NCBI RefSeq assembly: GCF_019175385.1
Contig: NC_083346.1
Coordinates: 62,525,821-62,589,820, forward strand
DNA length: 64,000 nt
Direction of reading: 5' to 3'
Source: Lycium barbarum
Lineage: Eukaryota > Streptophyta > Magnoliopsida > Solanales > Solanaceae
Position numbers and translations under genes: made by a program. Positions 22,040-32,718 of the stretch are shown one piece after another (position 1 is the first letter of the stretch; every line of letters begins with the position of its first letter). The notes under the pieces were generated by a model. The model saw only the letters and a program-made list of their open reading frames with translations. It made no database searches and had not been told where the DNA came from.

Positions 22040-22415
22040 TGCAAGAACTACGCACACCTGATTCTCTTCTTTGATGAGATACGTAGGCAGCCCTTTTGGG
22101 TTCGGTATTCATTATTCGAAAAAAAAAAAAAAAAAAAAGAGAAGTCTGAAAATTATTTGTAAATCCCAAAAAAAAAAAATCTTTGTTCTTACCTCTCTGC
22201 AAGAACTACGCACACTTAATTCTCTTCTTTGATGAGATACGTCGGCAACCCTTTTGGGTTCGGTATTCATTATTCAAAAAATCACAAAAAAAAAACTTTA
22301 TTTTGAAAAATCACAAAAATATTTTATTTCTCTCTTTCTATCCTATCTGAACGAACTACGCGCACCTGATTCTCATCAAGGATGAGATACGTAGGCAACC
22401 CTTTTGGGTTCGGTA
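22040..22415 (+). repeat. Three tandem ACTACGCACACCTGATTCT units, about 155 bp
   Basis: Three copies run from GAACTACGCRCACYT through GATGAGATACGTAGGCARCCC to TTTTGGGTTCGGT. They are separated by A-rich stretches, including A18-20 near 22119-22138. Related single units lie near 21145-21215 and 24990-25050. Confidence 0.8.
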
Positions 22416-23879
22416 CCCCTTATTCAAAAAATACTATTTTTTTTTTAGATTCATATCTTTGACTTGGTTGGTACCAACACAGTTAGGAATGTGCATAGGA
22501 AAGAAACAAGTAACAATTAATATGATGGTGAGGACTGTCTTCATGGTAAATCATAGATTCTTTTGGTATCTCTCATTCACACTTTAAGTGACACTTGAAA
22601 AATTCTCTTGCATGCTTGTAAGACAAGAACAAAACCAACCTCATTGTTTCATGTGCAATGTGTGGTGAGCTTTAGATAACGTTCAATTGCATTGCATTGT
22701 GGTTTAGAACTTGGCCTGAATGTCTGTTGAGGCGAAATTATGAGTAACACTCGGTATAGGAAAGGATCGTAGGCCTTCTTTGACCCGTTTGAGGCTTTCT
22801 AGTCTACCAAATGACATTATCCCTAGCATTCCCCCTTTGAGCCTAAAGCCTTTTCTTTGACAGCAACATCATAAGCCTATACCATTTCTGAGTGCTTACA
22901 TGCACTATCCCTCTCTTGGCCCAACCTCTCTGAGCTAGCGTACTAGAAATGTGCAATCGCGGATAAAGATCCAAGCTGAAGTTTCCAATGACAAAAAGAT
23001 ACAAAAGTGCCATAAAAACAAAGACGAACAATGACCTCCAAAGCAAGAAGGGGCCAAAAACAAATCATCAGTCATCATTCAGGATCTCGGGTATACAACC
23101 TGTTATTCCTCTTTATTTTTCACACTCCGGCATACAACTCGGAATTAACATCAGGACTTTGGGCATACAACCCAGGTTCATTCTCTTAATCCCCAAAGAG
23201 TCTCGGCATACAAACCGAACTCTAAAAAAAAAAAAAAAAAGCTCCAACTTGCGAAAGAAGTCGCACAAGTACAAAATAAAGGGACAATAAAACGAAGCAG
23301 ATCATCATCAGAGTGCCAAATACCAAGCACAGACACAGTGCAACGCTCAGGGAAAGATTAGTCACTCCTTACCCAAATGATATCCCACCCTTTTCCTAAG
23401 CCTACATTACAAATCCATAACAAGCCCTACGTGATCCTATGCCAAGGGTTCTCACATTAGTGGATACTTACATGACGGCCAATCTTATGGTATCGCAATT
23501 GCATGCATTGAACATCTTTCTGAGTATGAGTGTACTTCTCTAGACGTCCAAAAGTTCAAAAATACTGAATATGTGTGAAAAAAGGGACTTTCTTTCTGGT
23601 GAGGGCACTTGAAACATGAGGATAGGTATATTTCAAAACCTTTGCTTGAAGCAAGATGAACAAATCATGTTAATACTTAGGTATGTCTGAGGTACCACTT
23701 GAAGCTGTAGGAATTATCCTGAAGTCAATCTCGGTTAGCTGGGAAGAAATTGATAGAATTCTTATGCGCAAAACTAATTGTTGGTACCTACTGAAGTCAA
23801 GACGTGATTCTCTTTACTTCTTCATTTTCCAATATTCTTTAAAACAAAAACAATGAAAAATACATCAAAAAAAAATTAC

Positions 23880-24555
23880 AGGCACCCACCTTCTAATGCG
23901 GGTATTTTAAATTTCAGTTCAGGCGCCCACCTTTTAATGCGGGTATTTTAATTTTAGTCAGGTGCCCACCTTCTAATGCGGGTATTTTAATTTCAGTTCA
24001 GGCGCCCACCTTCTAATGCGGGTATTTTAAATTTCAGTTCAGGCGCCCACCTTCTAATGCGGGTATTTTAAATTTCAGTTCAGACGCTCACCTTCTAATG
24101 CGGGTATTTTAAATTTCAGTTTAGGCGCTCACCTTCTAATGCGGGTATTTTAAATTTCAGTTCAGGCGGCCACCTGCTAATGCGGGTATTTTAAATTTTA
24201 GTCCAGGCGCCCACCTCATAATGCGGGTATTTTAATTTCAGTCCAGGCGCCCACCTTCTAATACGGGTATTTTAATTCAGTCAGGCACCCACCTTCCAAT
24301 GCGGGTATTTTATTTTCAGTTCAGGCACCCACCTTCTAATGCGGGTACTTTAATTTATGTTAGGCGCCCACCTTCTAATGCGGGTATTTTAATTTCAGTC
24401 AGGCACCCACCTCCTAATGCGGGTATTTTAATTTCAGTCAAGCGCCCACCTTCTAATACGGGTATTTTACTTTCAGTTAGGCACCCACCTTCAAATACGG
24501 GTATCTTAGTTTTAACTTTTACAGGCGCCCACCTTCAAATACGGGTATTCCATTT
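23880..24555 (+). repeat. Minisatellite, 17 units of 38-44 bp
   Basis: Consensus AGGCGCCCACCTTCTAATGC followed by GGGTATTTTAATTTCAGTTC. I count 17 adjoining units. Lengths are mostly 41 bp in the first half and 39 bp later. The 39-bp stretch gives an in-frame 13-residue repeat (RPPSNAGILISV) that is probably incidental. Confidence 0.93.
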
Positions 24556-25335
24556 CAAAGCTCTGGCACACAAAACAGAGTATGCATTAAGATCTTGGCA
24601 CACAACACGAGACTTCATTTCATTTCAAGGCTCTGGCACATAAACCGTAGTATGCATCAAGGTCCTCACACACAATCCAGGACCCCTCTACATTCAAAGC
24701 TTCGGTACACAACCCGATCTTTTCATCAGGGTCCCGACATGTAACTTTGTAGTCCATTTCAATCCATGGCTCTGAGTTTGGTCACCCCTATAGCAATACC
24801 TCATTTTCCTCCCGAAATTATTTTCCCGAACTACAGTCGGTCTGACTCCCATCTCAGGGATATGTAGTTAGCTCAAATTCGAGCACGACCATTCTTCGTC
24901 CTGCACTTACTAGGACCACTCCAACAACACTGGGGCAAAATTTTGATTAGACGATCAAAATTTTCCACAACATCCATTAGTTACCACCTTTCGAACTACA
25001 TTGACCTGATTCTCGTGATTGACGAGATATGTAGGAAGCTCTATGCAGAGTTCGGTCACATCGGGGCGAGAATCATTCTTTCCCCAGCAAGTATACAATC
25101 TTGCACCCTTGGAAGCGATGACGTGGGTACGCTAATATTTTTCGGCCCTGAACAATCCTTCCCTTTTTATCACAACCTTGCTGACGGACGGAGAGTATTG
25201 TCAAAGCTCTATCAACGTCTGGCTTCGTTCTGCATACATATCCTTTTAGTAAATGTTGGCTGAGCCAAAATAGGCTACACGTCAACGTCTTCGTCCGAAA
25301 ACTCTTTCATCATCTCCGGTCGAAGAAGGACAAGC

Positions 25336-26879
25336 TGTTGATACCTAATTTTGGCTCGACGTGCTTAAAAGTAACGTTTTAGGGGGCCCTGATTCGTTAA
25401 AGAGCGCAAAATACATTTTTTTACACATTTTTACATTTTTCGACAATTTATTTATGATTATCCTTAATTTAGGAAATTTATCAATTTGTTGTCATTTTCC
25501 AAGAATTATTATTTTGCACATGTATAGAGTAATACTACCATATTTGTGCAATTAATAATTGTTTCTTAATTTTATAGCAATACATTTTCATATCTTACAT
25601 ATTAATATTTAAATTTTATACTTACGTTATTATTTATACATGTATTAATTAACTATATTTTAGTACAGTCCGACAGTGCAGAGAAAATCAGAGTAATTAA
25701 TTTTTAAGCGCAGAGCAAAAATTCGATCAAGTCAAGGTCACCTCACCTTTTTAAAAGTTGACATTTGAGGTGATGGGTTGGGTTCTTAATCCATTGATTA
25801 ATAAATTTTTTATACATTGGTTAAAAGGGTGAAATCCCCATTGGACAATAACCCAAGGATTAAAATAAGCATTGAGGGGACAAAGGGGTGCACTCTTATA
25901 TTTTTTGGACAATAAAATGGGTCACTTTGTTTTATAAAAGAAGTTCGGGGGTTTAATTTTATCTTCATTCTACACATATTTACACACACACAACACAGAT
26001 TTTTTGCTAAACATTTTTTTTTGTTTTCTCCCCTCACCTTCTCTCTCACAGCCACGCCGCCGCCGCTACCACGCCGGAGCTCCGAGCTCCGGCGACGCGC
26101 CAAACCACCCCCACACCTCCTTCTTCGCTCCCCCATCATCTTCCTCACCACACCTCCACCAAACAACCACAACCACCGCACAGCCCCTTCACCTTCTTCT
26201 CCGACGAGCTCTTCGTCGGAGCTCTAGACCAACACCACCAGCCCTTTGCTCCCTCCATCCACCAAACCAACAACCCTCTGCAAAAGTGGAAACAAGAAAA
26301 TTATTTCTTGCCCTCATTTTCAATTGTGACGCTGTGACGCTGATAACAATAGAAAATTTCAATGTTCTGATATTTCTAAGCTAGCTTAGACCAAATGTTT
26401 TTGGTCCGTAACATCAACAGATCTGAAGGTTTCATTTGTTTTAACAATTTTTTTTTTGTTGAAGTTGTCCAAACAGGCTATTATGGGGAGGTTCCAATTT
26501 TTTCGAAAGAGGCGATGATGATATTATTAATCTGGATTGATGTTTGGGCGAATACTAAACCCAAATGGCCAATGAAGAAATTTTCGTCGATTTCTAAGGC
26601 TTCCCATGTACAAAAGACGGGTTTTTTATTTTAAGTTTATTCATTATTTCTTTAATTCGTCCGATAGTTATTTATTCTCTTACTAACATTTTTTACTAAG
26701 TGTTTATACAGGTACCCAGAGATACATCCCGGAGACGACATTCGGAAGGAACTCGACGATTTCATCGAGTCACAGTTTGTATTTACTTTTCGCATTCTTT
26801 TTATATAACTGTACAAAATATAAACTCATAGTATAGTGAAAACTTTATTTTCTGAATGACGGGTTGATATATTTATTTA
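25336..26879 (+). repeat. Element D 3' LTR, truncated
   Basis: Matches 17129-18670 up to ATATATTTATTTA, after which C gag sequence starts. The polyC run of the 5' copy is absent. The remaining ~1.6 kb of LTR and the second target duplication are lost. Confidence 0.88.
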
Positions 26880-27640
26880 GGAGATGGGATAGGCTATCCT
26901 TTTGCTGACCCGGTTAGTAGCAGCCCAAGATCAGCGACAGGGTGCGAGCCACGGTAATAGGGGACAAAGGAAGAGGGTCAGGTCCTCAAGGATTGATAGT
27001 GAGTTCAGAAGTGGCCCGAGGAAGTTGTTCCCTAGGCACTCAGCTCTTTCAACAGCTAGTGCGCCTCCACAGTTTCTTGGACCCGGGTTTGATAGATCTA
27101 TTTATTCTGGGCCAGTTCATAGCTCCAGAGCTTCTAGTTCTCATATTAGAATTGGTTCCAGTCAGACGAGACCACCTATACTATGATGTACCCAGTGTGG
27201 TAAACTACATTCTGGACCGTGCCGATTGGGGTCAGATGTTTGCTATGCCTGTGCTCGGCCCGGCCATCGTAGGCGTGACTGTCCATGGATGCATGGTAAA
27301 GGTAAAATCCCGCTCACAGGATTAACAACCAGTTCTTCGTCATTCGTACGTCCTCCAGGGCAAAGCTCTCAGACATCAGCAGGCTAGGGTAGATATCAAA
27401 GAGGAGTGTCCAGGTCGAGTAATCTTCAACATCATACCTATGTACTAGCTAGGCGATAGGGACTTGAGTCTTCACCTGACATTGTTGCAGGTAAATTGTT
27501 AGTATTTCCTTACGATGTATATGTATTGACTGGTCTGAGTCCTACATTTCTATCTGTTACTCCCTATATTGTTGGTCCGATCGGGGCAAAACATGACCCG
27601 ATTAAGCCTTTCAGAGTGCTTCACCAGTGAGGCATCAAGA
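26880..27640 (+). pseudogene. gag-pro: Element C gag-protease pseudogene, deleted and decayed
   Basis: The sequence opens with TRLVAAQDQRQGASHGNRGQ, where an early gag segment (compare LLTQLVAAQAQRQ in G) is joined to the late RKRVRSSRIDSEFRSG segment, so the whole capsid core is missing. An Arg/Ser/Gly-rich stretch follows. In a frame with a stop between them come the paired Cys motif CTQCGKLHSGPC and an intact CCHC knuckle CYACARPGHRRRDC (about 27230-27285). Several stops lie downstream. Around 27500-27620 the decayed protease can be aligned (DVYVLTGLSPTFLSVTPYIV), its active-site Asp-Pro-Gly-Ser lost. No pol follows. Confidence 0.8.
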
Positions 27641-28296
27641 TAATTAGAACGGAGTTGTGACTTCTTCTCTAGGTAAGAAGTGAAGGGGATAAGTATATGT
27701 TTAAATATGACCCTTCAGTATAAATATGCCAATGATTTAAAAGTACAAAGGGGTAACCGAGGTAAGAGAACAATGTATGTTACTAAAAGAGCCAGATGTT
27801 GACAAAGGCCTTTTAGCACGTGAAATATGTTGGTAAGGATGTGGTACGGAGATAGGTATATAAGGACACATGAATAAAAGACAAAGGTAGAACCAAGGTA
27901 AAAGAAAGAGGAACCAGGAACCACTTCAAATAGGATAAGGTTAGAAGATTTCAAGGAAAGCCTTACTCGAAGTTCTACGATAAGGATGTCACGAAAGTCC
28001 GAGTGACGGAGAAACGAAGCGGAATTAGGGATGAAAACAAGAAAGCTAATGCTTATAGATAACTGCGACTAAAATGTTTTGGCCCCTACCAGGAATCTTA
28101 AATTTAGGAATGGGAGATAGTCGTGTGTTGATCGATCATTATTATTGAGAGTTCCGAAGGCTAAACTAGCATTTGCTTGGTCAGGAAAGTAAGGGATCTT
28201 CCCAATCCCGAGAGAGATGCATTACAGAAATTTTATTGGGATCCGTTAGAACCTCAACTTGTTCTAGGTCATGCGATAAAGGTCACGCAGCAAGGT

Positions 28297-28399
28297 GGAT
28301 GCGATCGTACCAGCATTAACGCACCGGATCCCATCAGGACTCCAAAGTTAAGCGTGCTGGGGTGAGAGTAATACTAGGATGGGTGACCCCCTGGGAAGT
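28297..28399 (+). ncRNA. 5S rRNA-derived module in element C
   Basis: 103 nt match plant 5S rRNA from its first base (GGATGCGATC) to GGATGGGTGACCCCCTGGGA then AGT. I judge fewer than about ten differences from the angiosperm 5S sequence as I remember it. Box A (AAGTTAAGCGTGCT, from about 28345) and box C (28376-28395) are kept. The final ~17 nt, which pair with the 5' end in helix I, are replaced by unrelated sequence, so it cannot fold as full 5S. No T4 terminator follows closely. The short apparent protein across it (28177-28365) is a by-product. Confidence 0.92.
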
Positions 28400-29843
28400 G
28401 TACTAAGAGTTCTACAAATTCGGACATAAGAGAAGGATGAGGGACTAGAATAGCTTGAGGGAAATTAGAAGCGTGTGAAACTCACAGTTGGAATCTCCAG
28501 ATAATTGTGAGAGATAAGGCGGACCGGCTTGGCAAAGAGAGAGAAGAAGTATTACAGTTAGAGAACTAGGACGAGTTTAAAATAGTATTGGGGATATTTT
28601 GTAAGTAAGGTGTTAGGAGAGGTATATACGATATTTTATGTGTGGTCAATCAGTTTGCGTGCCCCGATAATCGACGTTGCAATGTGTTAAAGGTACTGAT
28701 TGAGCGAGGTATTGAAGTTCGAGTGGTAAGTGTTACAGGGCGAGGCGACAGTAGTCTCTCTGAAATTAAAGTCGGATAATCCTGATGCAATCACATCAGG
28801 AAAAGGGTGAAAGTGAGTATACAAGTGTAAGGAGAGTAGGATGCCCTGAGAAAAGGAGAGGTGTAAGCAATGGAGGTATGTTGCTAAAAAAGGTTAACTC
28901 AAGTTTCAAGATGGGAATCTTGAAGGTAAGTACAGCGACAAAGAACCATTTGGATGAATCTCGAAAGTAAGTATATGGAAAGAATGGGGTATATAGTATG
29001 GAACAAAAGACGAATGTAGAGGGTTCGCATATGCATTTTGATAAGTGGGACTGAAGAGCAATAACAACGAACAGGGATGTAAACTGGGAAAGAATAAACA
29101 GGACTTAGCAAAAGATGCTACGGAGTTTCTGACGTTCGAGGGACATCTGAAGAAGTGAATGTATAGTCTTAATAACATGCCACACTACCTTGGAAACGAA
29201 GAAACCCTTCCAAAAAGATAACTCAAAGATAGCATAAATGTGCACTTCTGAAAGGATATTCCACAAACTCTAGGGCCAGTGTTATTAAATGGCAAGTGGA
29301 CAAGAGCATTTAGGAGTAAAGGAACTTAAAACCATTAGAACGAAAGTAAGAAGGGTGCACTAACGGATCGGTTGAAGAAAATCGGGCAATCACCAAGGAC
29401 AAGGGAGAGGATAATAAGTTAATAAAGGTGACCAAGAGGCAATAGATCAGTGGCATGGGATAAGAACCTCTGTAAAAAGTATAAAGATTCGATCATAAAG
29501 AAGATAGACAGATACAAGGGGGAAAATTTTATAAAAATGAACCGGTCGTAGCGGCGAAAAGAAAGAAGAAGACTTGACCAAGAGAAAAAGGGAAAGAGTG
29601 TAGCTTGTAAGGATTTTATGATAAGAACTAGAAGCGACAGGACACTGGAAGAACTATAATGCATAGTTATGATGCAAATAAGTAGTCAAGGAGAATTCCG
29701 GACAAATGAGTTAAGCGGATGAAGGGACGAGTCGTGGAAATGAAAGGTGTAGAGTGTTAACTTTTAAAAATATAATATAAGCGTAAATCAGAATTGGGAA
29801 CACAGAGTAAGAAGAATTTTAAGGGTGTTAAGGAGATAGTCGT

Positions 29844-29892
29844 GAAGAAGAAGAAGAAGAAGAAGAAGAAGAAGAAGAAGAAGAAGAAGAGA
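29844..29892 (+). repeat. (GAA)n microsatellite
   Basis: About 16 GAA triplets. B interior at the matching position (34245-34255) lacks the expansion. Confidence 0.95.
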
Positions 29893-30480
29893 AGGGAGGC
29901 TAGAGTTAAAGAAGCGAGGTATAATTAGATATTCCATGAAGAGGTCTAATAAGTTCCGCTGTCCCCCTTAATTCATTAGCCAGGAATTATTAGTCATGAA
30001 AGATAGAAGTGAAAAGATGCGACAAGGAGGCAATGTAGTGCATATAAAAGATAACGAGTATAAGAAGGGATAGCTCGAGGCAGCATCAAAGTAGTTAACA
30101 ATGGAGTTACCCACTAATAGGGAAGTAACGAGCGAGACCATTAATAGGGAAGTAAAGAATGAGAAAAGAGAGTATTCGCAGGATGGCGAGTAGCCGTGAC
30201 ATAGTAAGGCAAGATTTCTATAACGGAAACAGAGCGAGGACGGGATACTAGTTGACTTCTGATTATGTACACGAGAACAAAGAGCTCCAGCCAGAGACAT
30301 CATTACCCTCAGGTATGTAATGCTTTTCTAACATAATTTCTTGGCCACGTGTGGCCAGTGCAGATATAAATGTTAATGCCCGGTGAGGCATTGCATATTC
30401 TGGGTTGTTGTGACAGGATAGTAGTGGTACGATTACAAGGAAAACTCTAGAAATTTTTTGTAGAAATTCCTGAAAGTTTT

Positions 30481-30516
30481 AACATTCAAGGATGAATGTT
30501 TCTAAGGGGGGGAGGA
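30481..30516 (+). promoter_or_regulatory. Element C hairpin and polypurine tract
   Basis: AACATTCAAGGATGAATGTT (30481-30500) pairs over 8 bp around an AGGA loop. AAGGGGGGGAGGA follows and abuts the 3' LTR. Compared with Z, a C-G pair is replaced by an A-T pair on both sides. Confidence 0.82.
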
Positions 30517-32718
30517 TGTTACACCTGTTAGTTAGGTGTTAGTTGTTTTAATCGCGGTCTATAGTGATATACACCTATTTTATGGTTATAAGGGTTTACA
30601 ATCAAGTATGAGAAGTATTGGAAGGATTGGAGGTCAAATGGGCGGAAGATGAAAAATTGGGTAAACTGGGCAGAATTTCCCTTCACGTTCACGAGATGGC
30701 CTCGCGTTCGCGATGGCCATGGAAATTCAGACCTTCAGGTTCACGAGAGGACCTCGCGTTCGCGAAGGCCAATTACTAAGTCAGTTCCACCGACTTTGAC
30801 AACCTATATAAGGGGTAGAACCCCTTTATTTTCATCATTATTTCCAGAAAACAGATGAGAGAGGTGAGCATATCACAAATGAGTGATTTTCAAGCGGCGG
30901 AGTTTTAGTTTAGGTTCAGATAGCGCGTGGTTGTGATTGCAGTTTCGTTTTGCGGTGGATTCCGGTTTGGATTCTAGGCGAACACTGAAGATATTGATGT
31001 TCTTGTAAGAATAAGGTATGAATCTCTCCCTATATTAGTTTTGGTTTCTTTACGAAGATAGAGTTGTTAAATAGTTATAAAATTATTCTTTTGGTGGAAA
31101 TATGGGATAAACACCATATGGGATGTTTATGAAGTATTTTGGTATTGAGAATATTATGGTTAATGTTGGTATTGTTGTTGTTGTTGTTTGCTGAATTGAG
31201 ATTTCGGGCTAGGCATATAAACAGGGGAGATGCTGCCCGATTTTCGGCAGGATATAAAATAGTTTGATTTGAAAACTTAGAACAAGTGTGCGATAATGAG
31301 TCTAACGTTAGTGTAAATCCTCTCGAATGTAGATTTACGAGCTCGGACGGATAAGCGTGGCTAATAGGAGGTCGAACAGGTATGTTAAGGCTAGTCCTTT
31401 CTTTCAAAGGCATGATTCCTATGTTATGATTCCATAAATGTTTCCATAACCTCCTTGTTTTCAAAAGCTAGAAGTTCATGATTCTTAAAGCGTCGCATCA
31501 TGTTAAAGATGAGAATGTTTCTATGATGATTACAGTGATAGTGATGATTTTATGTTTAAAGGTTCCAAGTTTATGATTTCAGTGTTATTATGAGAATGTT
31601 GAGTTATTTCATGATTTTCTCAATTTTATTCATTCTTGTTGATCTCAACTTATAATAATTGTTCCTTCAAGGTGAGATAGAGCGATGATGATTATTCCAT
31701 AATATAAATCGGAGGTTACCGACCTTACGTCACTCAGATAAAGTAACAACCTTTATTTGGGCTCTCATGCATGCTACTTGTATTATACATGCTTATATGT
31801 ATCTATATGATTTTATGGGGAAAGGAAAAACGGTGAGGTGTTATATACGCGTTGCCATCTGATCAGTTGGTATATTATGATATCGTCCCAGACGCGGGAT
31901 ATATGGTTAAATGTATCAGGCCATTCGTTCGTCGGCACTATTATATATATATATATATATATATATGATATATGATATATAAATGGATTGGGCCGTTCGT
32001 TCCTCAAAACTATTATATATATGATATATAGATGGACCGGGCCGTTCGTTCCGCGACAAAATGATATGCTTTTGGATCGGGCTGCACGTTCCGCAACAAT
32101 TCCATCTTATGTATATACGTATGAGAAATGTTTTTCAAAAAAGAAAGCTAAGCATGCATGGTATCCGCCTTGAGAGGCACTCAGATGTACAGGTTACCCT
32201 TTTCCCTCATGATATGCTTCATGTGTCTTATTATATTATTGGTCATGCCTTACGTACTCAGTACTCTGTTCGTACTGATGTCCCTTCTTGTGGACGCTGC
32301 GTTCATGCCCGCAGGTAAACAGGTAGACGCGTCTGACTTCTAGGAGCTCCATCAGCGGTATCTTGAAAGTGCTCCAGTTGTTCCGGAGCTACAACTTATT
32401 AGTACTACTCTTGTGTATATATTTGGGCATGGTGAAATCCTGCCCCGTCCTCGTGGATTTATGTATCTTATTTAGAGGCTCGTAGACAGACGTTTGTGGA
32501 TAGATGTTTCGTAACATTGTCCGTCCTTCTTGTTGTGTAATATTTTGGTAACGCTTATTGACATATGCTTACGGGTATAGCTATTGATGACTATATTAAG
32601 TGAGATATTCATAAATTGTCCATGTGGCCCACCTAGTAGCGAGAATGGAATATTAGTTCAGAGGTGCTCGGTATATTAGTACCGGGTACCCGTCATGGCC
32701 TCTAGTGGTGTCGTGACA
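30517..32718 (+). mobile_element. Element C 3' LTR
   Basis: 2202 bp from TGTTACACC to GTCGTGACA. It holds TATATAAGG near 30805, CTGCCCGATTTTCGGCAG near 31230, the donor-like ACAG|GTATGT (31380), hairpin repeats (31870-32100) and the acceptor-like block ending at 32314. Palindromic GCGTTCGCGA units precede the TATA box. No target duplication is evident (CGTAG before the element, ACTGG after), which suggests rearrangement. Confidence 0.85.
31380..32314 (+). other. Candidate LTR-embedded intron, element C
   Basis: ACAG|GTATGT at 31379/31380, a CTGAT branch-like site at 32275-32279 and CCCGCAG|GT at 32314/32315. Length about 935 nt. Splicing is unproven. Confidence 0.45.

Larger units (their letters stand above)
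20270..25335 (+). mobile_element. Element D interior, repeat mosaic without genes
   Basis: About 5 kb with no retroviral motif. It contains GAACTACG...TGATTCT...GAGATACGTAGGCA units, CGGAGTATTTT...AAGCTC units of about 65-70 bp, and CGGCATACAACC units (23085-23220; 24550-24740). A 40-bp minisatellite lies at 23880-24555. The rest, including 22440-23080 and 23290-23870, shows nothing recognisable. Confidence 0.75.
17129..26879 (+). mobile_element. Element D: Tat/Ogre-like non-autonomous retrotransposon, 3' truncated
   Basis: Direct repeats beginning TGTTGAYACCTAATTTTKGCTCGACG at 17129 and 25336 mark two LTRs. The 5' LTR is about 3.1 kb and is followed by ATGGCGGCTTTACTGGGGAT, resembling the junction and primer-site region of Tat/Ogre elements. 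The 5.1-kb interior has no gag or pol motif and is largely tandem repeats, as is known for the 3' untranslated regions of Tat-lineage elements. The 3' LTR is cut after 1.54 kb and joins C gag sequence at 26880. D sits inside the C LTR. Confidence 0.8.
27641..30480 (+). mobile_element. Element C interior, non-coding
   Basis: About 2.8 kb of purine-rich sequence without reverse transcriptase or integrase motifs. It contains a 5S-derived module (28297-28399) and a (GAA)n tract (29844-29892). Its later part (29550-30000) is collinear with B interior at 33960-34280 plus 51681-51770. Confidence 0.7.

Noticed and set aside
23880..24555. Possible CRISPR array
   Set aside because: Units of about 40 bp adjoin without unique spacers. 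This is a plant minisatellite in a retrotransposon.
24299..24643. Repeat protein with RPPSNAGILISV units
   Set aside because: Frame continuity exists only where units happen to be 39 bp; earlier 41-bp units break it.
28297..28399. Functional 5S rRNA gene
   Set aside because: The 3' end that closes helix I is missing and the segment is single-copy inside a retrotransposon, so it is reported as 5S-derived only.
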